42,863 nucleotides of DNA, taken from positions 1 through 42,863 of the forward strand of contig DATLRE010000150.1 of NCBI GenBank assembly GCA_035534835.1, given 5' to 3'. This stretch comes from Bog-756 sp035534835 (GTDB taxonomy: Bacteria > Actinomycetota > Acidimicrobiia > Acidimicrobiales > RAAP-2). The notes beneath the pieces were generated by a model that saw nothing but the letters and a program-made list of their open reading frames with translations, was not told where the DNA came from and ran no database searches. This document shows positions 7,862-15,335 of the stretch, one piece after another (positions within the stretch are counted from its first letter, which is position 1; every line of letters starts with the position of its first letter). The translations under genes were made by a program, and so were the position numbers.

Positions 7862-8589
7862 TCAGGACGGGTCGCCCACCGGCTCCCGGCCGGCACCGGA
7901 CGTCGACGCACGGTGGACGAGCCGCTGGATCATCCGGTGGTGGAGGTAGTCGACGACCACGTCCCACCGGTAGAGGAACGCCTCGTGGTGCTGGGCCGTC
8001 CGCCGCGAGTACTCCGTCACCACGTCGGGCGGGAGCCCGTGGCCGGCATCGGCGGGGCCCGACAGCGCCCCGACCAGGTCCGACTCCAGGGCCTGCATGT
8101 GCCGCACGTACAGGGGGGCACCACCGACAGCACCATGGGCGGCGTCCCCCTCTCGATCAGCTGGGCGACAGCCTGCACCACGCTGGCCTCCCCGCCGTCG
8201 TAGTCCTCGGCCCCCCGATCCGCAGGTGCGGCCAGGAACCCGATGGACTCGAGCATGGTGACGAGCTCCGGCCCGACGCCGACCTCCTCGGCCAGGTCCT
8301 GGCCGGTGCGGGGGCGCCGGTCGGTGCCGAACACCCGGTCCAGCATGACGAACTGTCCCTCGTCGATCATGCGCTTGATGGCCGTGAGGGTGAAGTTCGC
8401 CGCCTTCAGCTGGCGGATGCGGATGAGCCGGTTGAGATGGGAGACCCCGTAGGTCATCGACCGCCCCACCCGCCGTCCGGTGGGCACGAGGCCGTCGCGC
8501 AGGTAGAGGCGGACCGTGCCGACCGGGAGTCCGGCCCGCCTCGCGAGCTCGTCGATCCCCCACCGAGTTGTGGCGTCGCCGGCCGGCAT
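7862..8589 (-). pseudogene. MerR-family regulator, frameshifted at a C6 run
   Basis: The N-terminal part is a MerR helix-turn-helix: WGIDELARRAGLPVGTVRLYLRDGLVPTGRRVGRSMTYGVSHLNRLIRIRQLKAANFTLTAIKRMID. The frame then runs out of similarity after GTPPMVLSVVPP. The continuation is found one frame over as LYVRHMQALESDLVGALSG through YRWDVVVDYLHHRMIQRLVHRAS to the stop at 7862. On the coding strand the break is a run of six C (8118 to 8113); adding one C joins both parts into a 242-residue protein. Either a homopolymer sequencing error or a real slippage mutation explains it. ATG 8589 is preferred over GTG 8604. It follows the 2-oxoacid oxidoreductase operon on the same strand (99 bp away) and may regulate it; the effector is unknown. 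Confidence 0.7.
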
Positions 8590-8688
8590 GGTCGGGGAGC
8601 CCACGGGATCCCGCCGTCGCGGGCCGGAGGCCGTTCCCGGAGCCGGCCACCGGACGCTCCCGCTCGACCCACCCCGGGGGCGCTGTCG

Positions 8689-10314
8689 TCAGATCTGCTC
8701 GGGGACCATCTCGATGGCGCCGCAGGGGCACTCGTGGACACAGATGCCGCAGCCCTTGCAGTACTCGTAGTCGAAGGCGTAGGCGTCGGGCCCGCCGAGT
8801 TTGAGGACGGCGTTGTCGGGGCAGACGGCGAAGCAGTTGTCGCAGGAGAAGCACGATCCGCAGGAGAGGCAGCGCCGGGCCTCGAACAGGGCGTTCTCCT
8901 CCGTCAGCCCGGTGATCACCTCGTCGAAGGTGGTCTGGCGCCGCACCCGCTCCAGTTCGGGACGGCGGGTCCGGGGGGCGTCGGAGAAGTACCACGTGTT
9001 GAGCCGCTCGAAGGTGGCCGGCTCCCCCACCACGGGTTCGGCCAGCGGACGGCCCGACAGGTAGGCGTCGATGCCGCGTGCGGCCCGGGCCCCGTGCCCG
9101 ATGGCCACCGTGGCCGTACGGGGAGAGGGCGTGGCGTCGCCCCCGGCGAAGATGCCCGGCTCGCTGGTCATCATGGCGTCCGTGAGCGTGAGCACGCCGT
9201 CCTCGGCCGACAGGGCCGTGTCCGCACCCAGGAGCGACAGGTCGGTGTCCTGGCCGAGGGCCAGCACCAGCGAATCGGCGTCGAGCTCGTCGAATTCGCC
9301 GGTGGGCCGGGGCATCCCGTCGCCGTCGGCCTCCATCCGCTCCACCCGCATTCGGCCGTCCGCGAAGCTGTCGACGGTGCTCAGCCAGCGGACGGTCACC
9401 CCCTCGGCAAGGGCGGCGTCCAGCTCCTCGGACTGGGCCGGCATCCGGGCCCGGTTGCGGCGGTAGACGATCACGGCGTCGGTTGCGCCCAGCCGCCTCG
9501 CCGTGCGGGCGGCGTCGACGGCGGTGTCCCCTCCCCCGTAGACGACGACGTGGCGGCCGAGGCGGGGCGGTTCGTCGTCGGCCACCCGGTGCAGGAGCGA
9601 CAGTGCGTCGAGCACGCGGGACGAGTCACCGGCCGGGATCTCGATCCGCCGCGCCAACTGGGCCCCGACGGCGAGGAACACGGCGTCGTACGAACCGGCG
9701 GACCGCTCGGCACGGACGTCCGTCACCGTCCGGCCGAGCTCGAGCTCCACCCCCAGGTCGACGATCCGTCCGATCTCGTCGTCCAGCACGTCCCGGGGGA
9801 GTCGGTAGGCGGGGATGCCGTAGCGCATCATCCCGCCCGCCCGGGGGGCGCCGTCGACCAGGTGCACCCCGTGGCCCAGACGCCGCAGGTGGTAGGCGGC
9901 GCCCAGCCCCGCCGGACCGGACCCGACCACCAGGACCCGGGAGCCGGTGGGCGGGGCCGGCTCCGGCAGCGGCCACCGCTCCCGCCGGGCCAGGTCGCCG
10001 AGGAACCGCTCCACGGAGTTGATGCCCACCGCTTCGTCGAGCTCGCCGCGGTTGCAGGCGGTCTCACAGGGGTGGAAGCAGATCCGCCCCATCACCGCCG
10101 GCAGCGGGTTCGCCTCCACCAGGAGGCGCCAGGCCTCGTGGTAGTCGCCGGACTCGGCGTGGTAGAGCCAGCCCCGCACGTCCTCGCCGGCGGGGCAGGC
10201 GCCGCTGCACGGCGGGTGCCGGTCGACGTAGACCGGACGCTCGACCCGCCACGAGCCGGTCCTGTTGGCATGGCTCGACCCGACGTCGAGGGTGATGGCG
10301 AACGGTCGCTCCAC
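8689..10314 (-). CDS. FAD/NAD(P)-binding electron-transfer subunit with C-terminal ferredoxin domain (2-oxoacid:ferredoxin oxidoreductase operon)
   Basis: A 541-residue GltD-like flavoprotein. Order of parts: an N-terminal cysteine-rich module (CSGACPAGEDVRGW, then CFHPCETACNRG) for Fe-S clusters; an FAD site VVGSGPAGLGAAYHL; an NAD(P) site VVVYGGGDTAVDAAR; a second GxxP motif, EPGIFAGGDA; and a C-terminal two-cluster ferredoxin domain (CLSCGSCFSCDNCFAVCP and CKGCGICVHECP). It would pass electrons between the oxidoreductase and NAD(P). The same kind of subunit occurs in NAD-linked phenylglyoxylate dehydrogenase (PadEFGHI). Start GTG 10314 lies 2 nt after the beta-subunit stop; the upstream in-frame extension is antisense to nothing recognisable and overlaps the beta gene. 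It is the last gene of a four-gene operon. Confidence 0.85.
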   Translation of the reverse strand: MERPFAITLDVGSSHANRTGSWRVERPVYVDRHPPCSGACPAGEDVRGWLYHAESGDYHEAWRLLVEANPLPAVMGRICFHPCETACNRGELDEAVGINSVERFLGDLARRERWPLPEPAPPTGSRVLVVGSGPAGLGAAYHLRRLGHGVHLVDGAPRAGGMMRYGIPAYRLPRDVLDDEIGRIVDLGVELELGRTVTDVRAERSAGSYDAVFLAVGAQLARRIEIPAGDSSRVLDALSLLHRVADDEPPRLGRHVVVYGGGDTAVDAARTARRLGATDAVIVYRRNRARMPAQSEELDAALAEGVTVRWLSTVDSFADGRMRVERMEADGDGMPRPTGEFDELDADSLVLALGQDTDLSLLGADTALSAEDGVLTLTDAMMTSEPGIFAGGDATPSPRTATVAIGHGARAARGIDAYLSGRPLAEPVVGEPATFERLNTWYFSDAPRTRRPELERVRRQTTFDEVITGLTEENALFEARRCLSCGSCFSCDNCFAVCPDNAVLKLGGPDAYAFDYEYCKGCGICVHECPCGAIEMVPEQI

Positions 10315-10316
10315 GG

Positions 10317-11339
10317 TCAGCCCCTCCCGCCCGCCGGTCCGTCGTCCGCGTGCTCCTCGAGCCCGTACTCGGCGATGTTGCGGTCGGCGCGTGCCTGGAT
10401 CCGGGCGATCAGGTCCTCCCTCGGCCGGTCGCCGAACAGGTGGGCGTAGCGGCGCTGGCGCGACAGGTAGGCCTCGACGGGCCGGCGGCGGCGGATCGGC
10501 GACACCGCCGTGACCGAGCCGTCCCGGGCCTCGAACACCGGGAAGATGCCGGTCTCGTGGGCCAGGCGGGCCAGCTCGATGGTGTCCTCGGGAGCCGAGC
10601 CCCAGCCGAGCGGGCACGGGACCAGGACGTGCAGGTACCGTGCGCCCCGCAGCGCCATGGCCGCTGCGACCTTGGCCTCGAGGTCGTGGAGGTCGGCCAC
10701 GGTGGCGGTGGCCACGTAGGGGATGTCGTGGGCCATGGCGATCCGGGGCAGGTCCTTGCCCTGGCCGAACGGGTTGCCCGGTTCGTCACCGATCGCCTCG
10801 GTCGTCGCCGTCCGCGCCGCCGGCGGCGTGGCCCCCGACCGCTGCACGCCGGTGTTCATGTAGGCCTCGTTGTCGTAGCAGACGAAGAGGACGTCGTCGT
10901 TGCGTTCGAACATGCCCGACAGGCAGGCCAGGCCGATGTCGACCGTCCCGCCGTCCCCGGCCTGCGCCACCACGCGGGTTTCGGTGCGGCCCTTCACCCG
11001 CAGGGCGGCGCTGACCCCGGTGGCCACGGCGGGTGCGTTGCCGAACAGCGAGTGCAGCCAGGGGATCCGCCACGACGTCTCCGGGTAGGGCGTGGAGAAC
11101 ACCTCGAGGCAGCCGGTGGCGTTGACGGCCACCACCTGGCCGCCGCACGACCGCATGGCTGCGTCGAGGACGTAGCGGGCGCCGAGCGCCTCGCCGCAGC
11201 CCCGGCAGGCCCGGTGCCCGGAGTCCAGCGCGTTGGTCCGGCCGGCTCCGGACTGGACCGTCCGCGCCTCCTCGGCGAGGAGCCGGTTGCCGGCGGCGTA
11301 GCTGCCCACCTGGTAGAAGCGCACCGGCGTCGTGGTCAC
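10317..11339 (-). CDS. 2-oxoacid:ferredoxin oxidoreductase, beta (TPP-binding) subunit
   Basis: A 340-residue PorB/KorB-type subunit that binds thiamine diphosphate and a [4Fe-4S] cluster and carries out CoA-dependent oxidative decarboxylation of a 2-oxoacid. Seen: HRACRGCGEALGARYVL and NATGCLEVFSTPYP (cluster cysteines), and the TPP motif GDGGTVDIGLACLSGMFERNDDVLFVCYDNEAYMNTGVQRSG. The latter half matches the pyruvate/oxalate-type beta subunits more than short KorB, given the roughly 60-residue C-terminal extension rich in R and E. Start GTG 11339 overlaps the alpha stop as GTGA. Substrate candidates are pyruvate, another branched or aromatic 2-oxoacid, or phenylglyoxylate; sequence alone does not decide. 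Confidence 0.88.
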   Translation of the reverse strand: MTTTPVRFYQVGSYAAGNRLLAEEARTVQSGAGRTNALDSGHRACRGCGEALGARYVLDAAMRSCGGQVVAVNATGCLEVFSTPYPETSWRIPWLHSLFGNAPAVATGVSAALRVKGRTETRVVAQAGDGGTVDIGLACLSGMFERNDDVLFVCYDNEAYMNTGVQRSGATPPAARTATTEAIGDEPGNPFGQGKDLPRIAMAHDIPYVATATVADLHDLEAKVAAAMALRGARYLHVLVPCPLGWGSAPEDTIELARLAHETGIFPVFEARDGSVTAVSPIRRRRPVEAYLSRQRRYAHLFGDRPREDLIARIQARADRNIAEYGLEEHADDGPAGGRG

Positions 11340-12601
11340 GATGCCTCCCCCGCCGACGCCACCGGCGAGGGCGCCCGGCCCCGCAGGGCGCTGCCCGTCG
11401 CCGGTCCCGGGGCCGGCGCCGCCAGGACCCGGGCCCGTTCGCGCCGGACCACCGTGTCGTCGAGGTCGAGGAAGGAGAGCGCCCCGAGCTCGCCCCGGGT
11501 GGCGGCCTCGAGCATCGACACGACCGACCGGCGGGTCACGGGCCGTCCGCCGAGGCCGGCCACCACGGTGTGGACCGCGGTGGGTGAGTCGCGGATGGCC
11601 ACCACGACGTCGGCCGACAGGACGCCGCCGCCGCCGGCCCGGAACGCCTTCTCCACCACGACCACCCGACCGGCGGCGGCCAGGGCCTGCCGCACCGCCT
11701 CGGACGGGAAGGGACGGAACGAGGTGACCCCGACCACGCCGAGGCGCGCACCGGTCCGCCGCAGCTCGTCCACGGCGTCCTTGACCGTGCCCAGCACCGA
11801 GCCGAGCGCCACCACGACGGTCTCGGCGTCCTCGGTGCGGTAGCAGGAGAGCAGTCCGGCACTCGGCCTCCCGAAGACGCCCTCGAACTCGGCCGCCAGT
11901 GCGGGGATCCGGTCGAGCGCGTCGAGCTGGCGCAGGTGGGCCAGGTACCGGACCTCCTCGAAGGCCTCGGGACCGACCATGGCCCCGATGGAGACCGGTT
12001 CCGCCGGGTCCAGGTACTGGACGGGCCGGTAGGGGGGCAGGAACTCGTCGACCTGTGCCTGCTCGGGCAGGTCGACCCGCTCCACCGCGTGGGTGAGCAC
12101 GAAACCGTCCATGCAGACCATGACCGGGAGGGAGAGCTCCTCGGCCAGGCGGAACGCCAGGACGTGCAGGTCGGCCGCCTCCTGGTTGGTCTCGGCGAAC
12201 AGCTGGATCCAGCCGCTCCCCTCGGCCGCCATGGCGTCGCTGTGGTCGTTCCAGATGTTGATCGGCGCCCCGATGGCCCGGTTGGCCAGCGTCATGACGA
12301 TGGGGAGCTCGAGGCCGGCGGCATTGTGGACGGCCTCCATCATGTAGAGCAGGCCCTGGCTGGCGGTGGCCGTGTACGTCCGGGCGCCGGCGGCCGAGGC
12401 CCCGATCGAGACCGACATCGCCGCGAACTCCGACTCGACGTTGACGAACTCGCACGGCGCCAGGTCGCCCGACTTCACCAGTGCCCCGACGGCCTCGATG
12501 ATGTGGGTCTGCGGGGAGATCGGGTAGGCGCAGACCACCTCGGGACGGCACCGGGCCACGGCCCGGGCGACGGCCTGGGAGCCCTCAATCTGCTGCAGCA
12601 C
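11336..12601 (-). CDS. 2-oxoacid:ferredoxin oxidoreductase, alpha subunit
   Basis: A 421-residue PorA-type subunit. It opens with IEGSQAVARAVARCRPEVVCAYPISPQTHIIEAVG, the canonical PFOR alpha N-terminus with the Y-P-I-(S/T)-P motif, followed by SEFAAMSVSIGASAAGARTYTATASQGLLYM and LANRAIGAPINIWNDHSD. It pairs with the beta subunit to form the catalytic core. The C-terminal 60 residues turn proline/alanine rich. GTG 12601 is chosen because GGGAGG precedes it on the minus strand; this makes a 17-nt overlap with the gamma gene, which is typical of coupled subunits. The longer frame to 12664 has no similarity. Confidence 0.88.
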   Translation of the reverse strand: MLQQIEGSQAVARAVARCRPEVVCAYPISPQTHIIEAVGALVKSGDLAPCEFVNVESEFAAMSVSIGASAAGARTYTATASQGLLYMMEAVHNAAGLELPIVMTLANRAIGAPINIWNDHSDAMAAEGSGWIQLFAETNQEAADLHVLAFRLAEELSLPVMVCMDGFVLTHAVERVDLPEQAQVDEFLPPYRPVQYLDPAEPVSIGAMVGPEAFEEVRYLAHLRQLDALDRIPALAAEFEGVFGRPSAGLLSCYRTEDAETVVVALGSVLGTVKDAVDELRRTGARLGVVGVTSFRPFPSEAVRQALAAAGRVVVVEKAFRAGGGGVLSADVVVAIRDSPTAVHTVVAGLGGRPVTRRSVVSMLEAATRGELGALSFLDLDDTVVRRERARVLAAPAPGPATGSALRGRAPSPVASAGEAS

Positions 12602-13193
12602 GGGACACCACCTCCCCGGCCTGCAGCCGCTCCACCTCGTCGGCGACGTACCGGTGGGCGGCACGGGCGGCCGCCACGTTGGCGGCCCCGGGCGGCCCCG
12701 GGAACCGCTCGGCGATGGCGGACTCGAGCGCCCCGAGCGTGACCCGGCCGGTCAGGGCGGCGAATCCCCCGAGCAGCGCGGCATTGGGCAGCGGGCGGCC
12801 GAGGTGCTCGAGGGCCAGGGCGGTGGCCGGACAGGTGAGCAGGCGGTCCGGGTGGTGGCCCGCCGCGAACTCGGCCAGGCCGAGGTCGGCGAAGCTCCGC
12901 GAGGTGTTGACCAGCACGAAGGCGTCGGGGGTCAGCCCGCGGAAGAGGTCCACCTGGTGGACCAGGGTGGCGTCCTGGACGAGGAGGGCGTCGGGCTCGT
13001 CGATCGGCTCGTGGCTCCGGATCGGCCGGTCGTCGATGCGGCAGTAGGAGACGACGGGGGCGCCCATGCGCTCGGACCCGAAGCTCGGGAACGCCTGGGC
13101 GTGGCGGCCCTCGTCGAAGGCCGCCATGGAGAGGATCTCCGCGGCGGCGACCACGCCCTGGCCGCCGCGGCCGTGGATCCGGACCTGGAACAC
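12585..13193 (-). CDS. 2-oxoacid:ferredoxin oxidoreductase, gamma subunit
   Basis: A 202-residue PorG/KorC-type subunit, first gene of the operon. Signature sequences are VRIHGRGGQGVVAAAEILSMAAFDEGRHAQAFPSFGSERMGAPVVSYCRI and the later PLPNAALLGGFAALTGRVTLGALESAI. The subunit binds the alpha/beta core and completes the enzyme. The operon order gamma-alpha-beta-FAD/ferredoxin, with no separate delta ferredoxin gene, is explained by the ferredoxin domain fused to the FAD subunit. Start GTG 13193 gives the standard M-F-x-V-x-I-x-G-R-G-G-Q-G N-terminus. Confidence 0.9.
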   Translation of the reverse strand: MFQVRIHGRGGQGVVAAAEILSMAAFDEGRHAQAFPSFGSERMGAPVVSYCRIDDRPIRSHEPIDEPDALLVQDATLVHQVDLFRGLTPDAFVLVNTSRSFADLGLAEFAAGHHPDRLLTCPATALALEHLGRPLPNAALLGGFAALTGRVTLGALESAIAERFPGPPGAANVAAARAAHRYVADEVERLQAGEVVSRAAAD

Positions 13194-13490
13194 CGGCTAC
13201 CGCCGCCCTCGGCCCGTGCGGGCCACCGACCGTCGCCCCGCGACTTCGCCCCTGCGACTGCTGCCACCCATGTCCGGCCCCGATCCTCTGCGCCGTTCCG
13301 TGCCGACCCGGGGGGCCGGTCCACTCCCATGGTCACCGCCTTCCGCCCAACCGGGTAGGGCCGAACGGCCCTGGGCGTGCGGGACGCCCGGCCCGGCACC
13401 GGCCCCGGGGCCGCCCCCCCGGACCCGACTGGTGGGGCGCGCCGCGTCGATGGGATGCTCGGGGCCCGCGAGTGAAGGAGCGTGTGCGAC
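13194..13490. other. Divergent intergenic region between the oxidoreductase operon and nitronate monooxygenase
   Basis: About 300 nt with no supported gene; all frames through it are shadow ORFs. It must hold the promoters of the leftward oxidoreductase operon and the rightward monooxygenase. A weak -10 candidate GATGCT lies at 13454-13459. AAGGAG at 13475-13480 is the ribosome site for ATG 13491 and argues against the GTG at 13482, which would sit only one base after it. Confidence 0.5.
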
Positions 13491-14633
13491 ATGAGGAACG
13501 ACATCACGGACATGCTCGGCATCGACGTGCCGATCCTCGCCTTCAGCCACTGCCGCGACGTGGTGGCCGCGGTCACCAGGGCCGGCGGGCTCGGCGTGCT
13601 CGGGGCGGTGGCGCACAGTCCCGAGCAGCTCGAGATCGACCTGGACTGGATCGAGGCCGAGGTCGGCGACCGGCCCTACGGCGTCGACCTGATCATCCCG
13701 GCCAAGTACGCGGGCGACGAGGGTGGCGGCTACACGGCGGCGGACATCGCCGCCATGATCCCCGCCGAGCACTGGGAGTTCGTCAACGACATCCTCGAGC
13801 GCTACGACGTGCCCGAGCTGCCCGACGACGCCAAAGGCGGCGTGTTCCGCATGCGGGAGGACACCCCCGCGCCCTTCTCGGCGCTGTCCGCCGGGCCCCA
13901 GCTCGACATCGCTCTCGCCCACCGGACCGTCTTCGTGGCCAATGCGCTCGGATCACCGCCCCCGCACATGATCGAACGGTGCAAGGAGGAGGGGCGCCTG
14001 GTGGGGGCGCTGGCCGGCAAGGCGGTGCACGCCGAGCGCCACGTGCAGGCCGGGGTCGACATCATCATCGCCCAGGGCGGCGAGGCCGGGGGGCACACCG
14101 GCGAGATCGGCTCGATGGTCCTGATCCCCGAGGTGGTGGACGCGGTGGCGCCCGTGCCCGTACTCGGCGCCGGAGGAATCGGGCGGGGTCGCCAGATGGC
14201 GGCGGCCATGGCGCTCGGGGCCCAGGGTGTGTGGTGCGGCTCGGTCTGGCTGACCACCGACGAGGCCGAGACGCACCCGGCCGTCAAGGCGAAGATGCTG
14301 GAGGCCACCAGCGCCGACACCGTGCGGTCCCGGTCGCGCACCGGCAAGCCGGCCCGGATGCTCAAGTCGGCCTGGACGGAGGAGTGGGACGACCCGACCC
14401 ACCCGGCGCCGCTGGGCATGCCGCTGCAGCCGATCCTGACGGCGCGGGCGATCCAGCGCATCGACCGGGGCGCGGTCAAGCCCGGCTCGGGCGCCGAGAA
14501 GCTGGCCAACTACTTCGTGGGCCAGGTCGTCGGGACGATGAACGAGACCAAGCCCGCCGCCACCGTCGTCTACGAGATGGTCGACGAGTTCATCACCGCG
14601 ATCGAGGCGGTCACCCGCCAGATGGAGGCCTGA
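13491..14633 (+). CDS. Nitronate monooxygenase family protein (FMN-dependent)
   Basis: A 380-residue TIM-barrel flavoprotein of the NMO/2-nitropropane dioxygenase family. Seen: N-terminal MLGIDVPILAFSHCRDVVAAVTRAGGLGVLGAVAHSPEQL, the central AQGGEAGGHTGEIGSMVLIPEVVDAV (the GGEAGGHxG motif binds FMN phosphate) and PVLGAGGIGRGRQMAAAMALGAQGVWCGSVWLTTDEA. Family members oxidise alkyl nitronates, but many actinobacterial paralogues act on unknown substrates or are mis-named enoyl-ACP-reductase-like proteins, so the substrate is open. The ribosome site AAGGAG lies 10 nt before ATG 13491. It is a single gene, downstream of nothing on its strand. Confidence 0.85.
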   Translation: MRNDITDMLGIDVPILAFSHCRDVVAAVTRAGGLGVLGAVAHSPEQLEIDLDWIEAEVGDRPYGVDLIIPAKYAGDEGGGYTAADIAAMIPAEHWEFVNDILERYDVPELPDDAKGGVFRMREDTPAPFSALSAGPQLDIALAHRTVFVANALGSPPPHMIERCKEEGRLVGALAGKAVHAERHVQAGVDIIIAQGGEAGGHTGEIGSMVLIPEVVDAVAPVPVLGAGGIGRGRQMAAAMALGAQGVWCGSVWLTTDEAETHPAVKAKMLEATSADTVRSRSRTGKPARMLKSAWTEEWDDPTHPAPLGMPLQPILTARAIQRIDRGAVKPGSGAEKLANYFVGQVVGTMNETKPAATVVYEMVDEFITAIEAVTRQMEA

Positions 14634-14667
14634 CCCCCGGGTCGCCCCGCACGCCGCCGCCGGCGAT

Positions 14668-14718
14668 GTGACCTACGGCCCTGCGCCGCCCGGCCGCACC
14701 GGCGCGACGCTGGGACCA
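14668..14718 (+). promoter_or_regulatory. Promoter with DosR-like box A
   Basis: The box GTGACCTACGGCCC (14668-14681, next base T) lies 24 nt before a -10-like GACGCT (14706-14711), which lies 6 nt before ATG 14718. Transcription would start at the ATG (leaderless) with the box centred near -43. The box differs at only two positions from the one before the MFS gene. The -10 is the weakest of the set. Confidence 0.55.
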
Positions 14719-15335
14719 TGGACGAGGTCCGGCCGACTGCGGGGACGGGGATCCGCGGGACGGGTGACACCCGCACCCGACACCTCCATCTGGCCCTGTC
14801 CCGGCCCACCCGGGTCCTGTCCACGTTCCTGCTGGTGGCGGCCATATCGCTGATCGGCTGGGCGGTGTTCCTCGGGCTCACACTGCCACCCCGGTACGAC
14901 GCCGGCCACTGGGACCTCGTGTGGACCGGGTTCGACGTCGCCCTGTTCGGCGTCCTCGCGTACGGGGCGTGGGCGGCGTGGTTCCGTCGCCAGGTCCTGG
15001 CGACGACGGCGCTCGTGGCGGGGACGCTCTTCCTCTGCGACGCCTGGTTCGACATCGTCACGTCCCTCGGCCACCGCGACCAGTGGCTCACGTTGCTCAC
15101 CGGATTGGCCGGGGAGCTTCCGCTGGCGCTCTTCTTCTTCTGGCTCTACCGCCGCATCGTCCTGGCGACGCTCACCGCGCTCCACCAACGGATCGGGGAC
15201 GGGCCGCCGCCACGACGGCTCCGGGACGCGAGGATCGTTCCGGTCGCGGCCGATCCCGTGGCATCGACCGGGGTCACGGGCGGGGTCCCGGTGCCTGTGC
15301 AGGTGCGCCGCCGGAGCCACGCGGTCCGGCACTGA
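14718..15335 (+). CDS. Hypothetical membrane protein, four predicted transmembrane helices
   Basis: A 205-residue protein not recognised from any family. Four hydrophobic segments are visible (VLSTFLLVAAISLIGWAVFLGLTL; LVWTGFDVALFGVLAYGAWAAWF; VLATTALVAGTLFLCDAWFDIV; LLTGLAGELPLALFFFWLYRRIV). Conserved-looking polar residues within the membrane (DAWFDIVTS) recall four-helix proteins of unknown function found near stress genes. The C-terminal 55 residues are basic and probably cytoplasmic. It appears leaderless: the ATG has no ribosome site but sits 6 nt after a -10-like hexamer and 43 nt after DosR-like box A. Its last 62 nt overlap the convergent DUF4389 gene. Confidence 0.7.
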   Translation: MDEVRPTAGTGIRGTGDTRTRHLHLALSRPTRVLSTFLLVAAISLIGWAVFLGLTLPPRYDAGHWDLVWTGFDVALFGVLAYGAWAAWFRRQVLATTALVAGTLFLCDAWFDIVTSLGHRDQWLTLLTGLAGELPLALFFFWLYRRIVLATLTALHQRIGDGPPPRRLRDARIVPVAADPVASTGVTGGVPVPVQVRRRSHAVRH

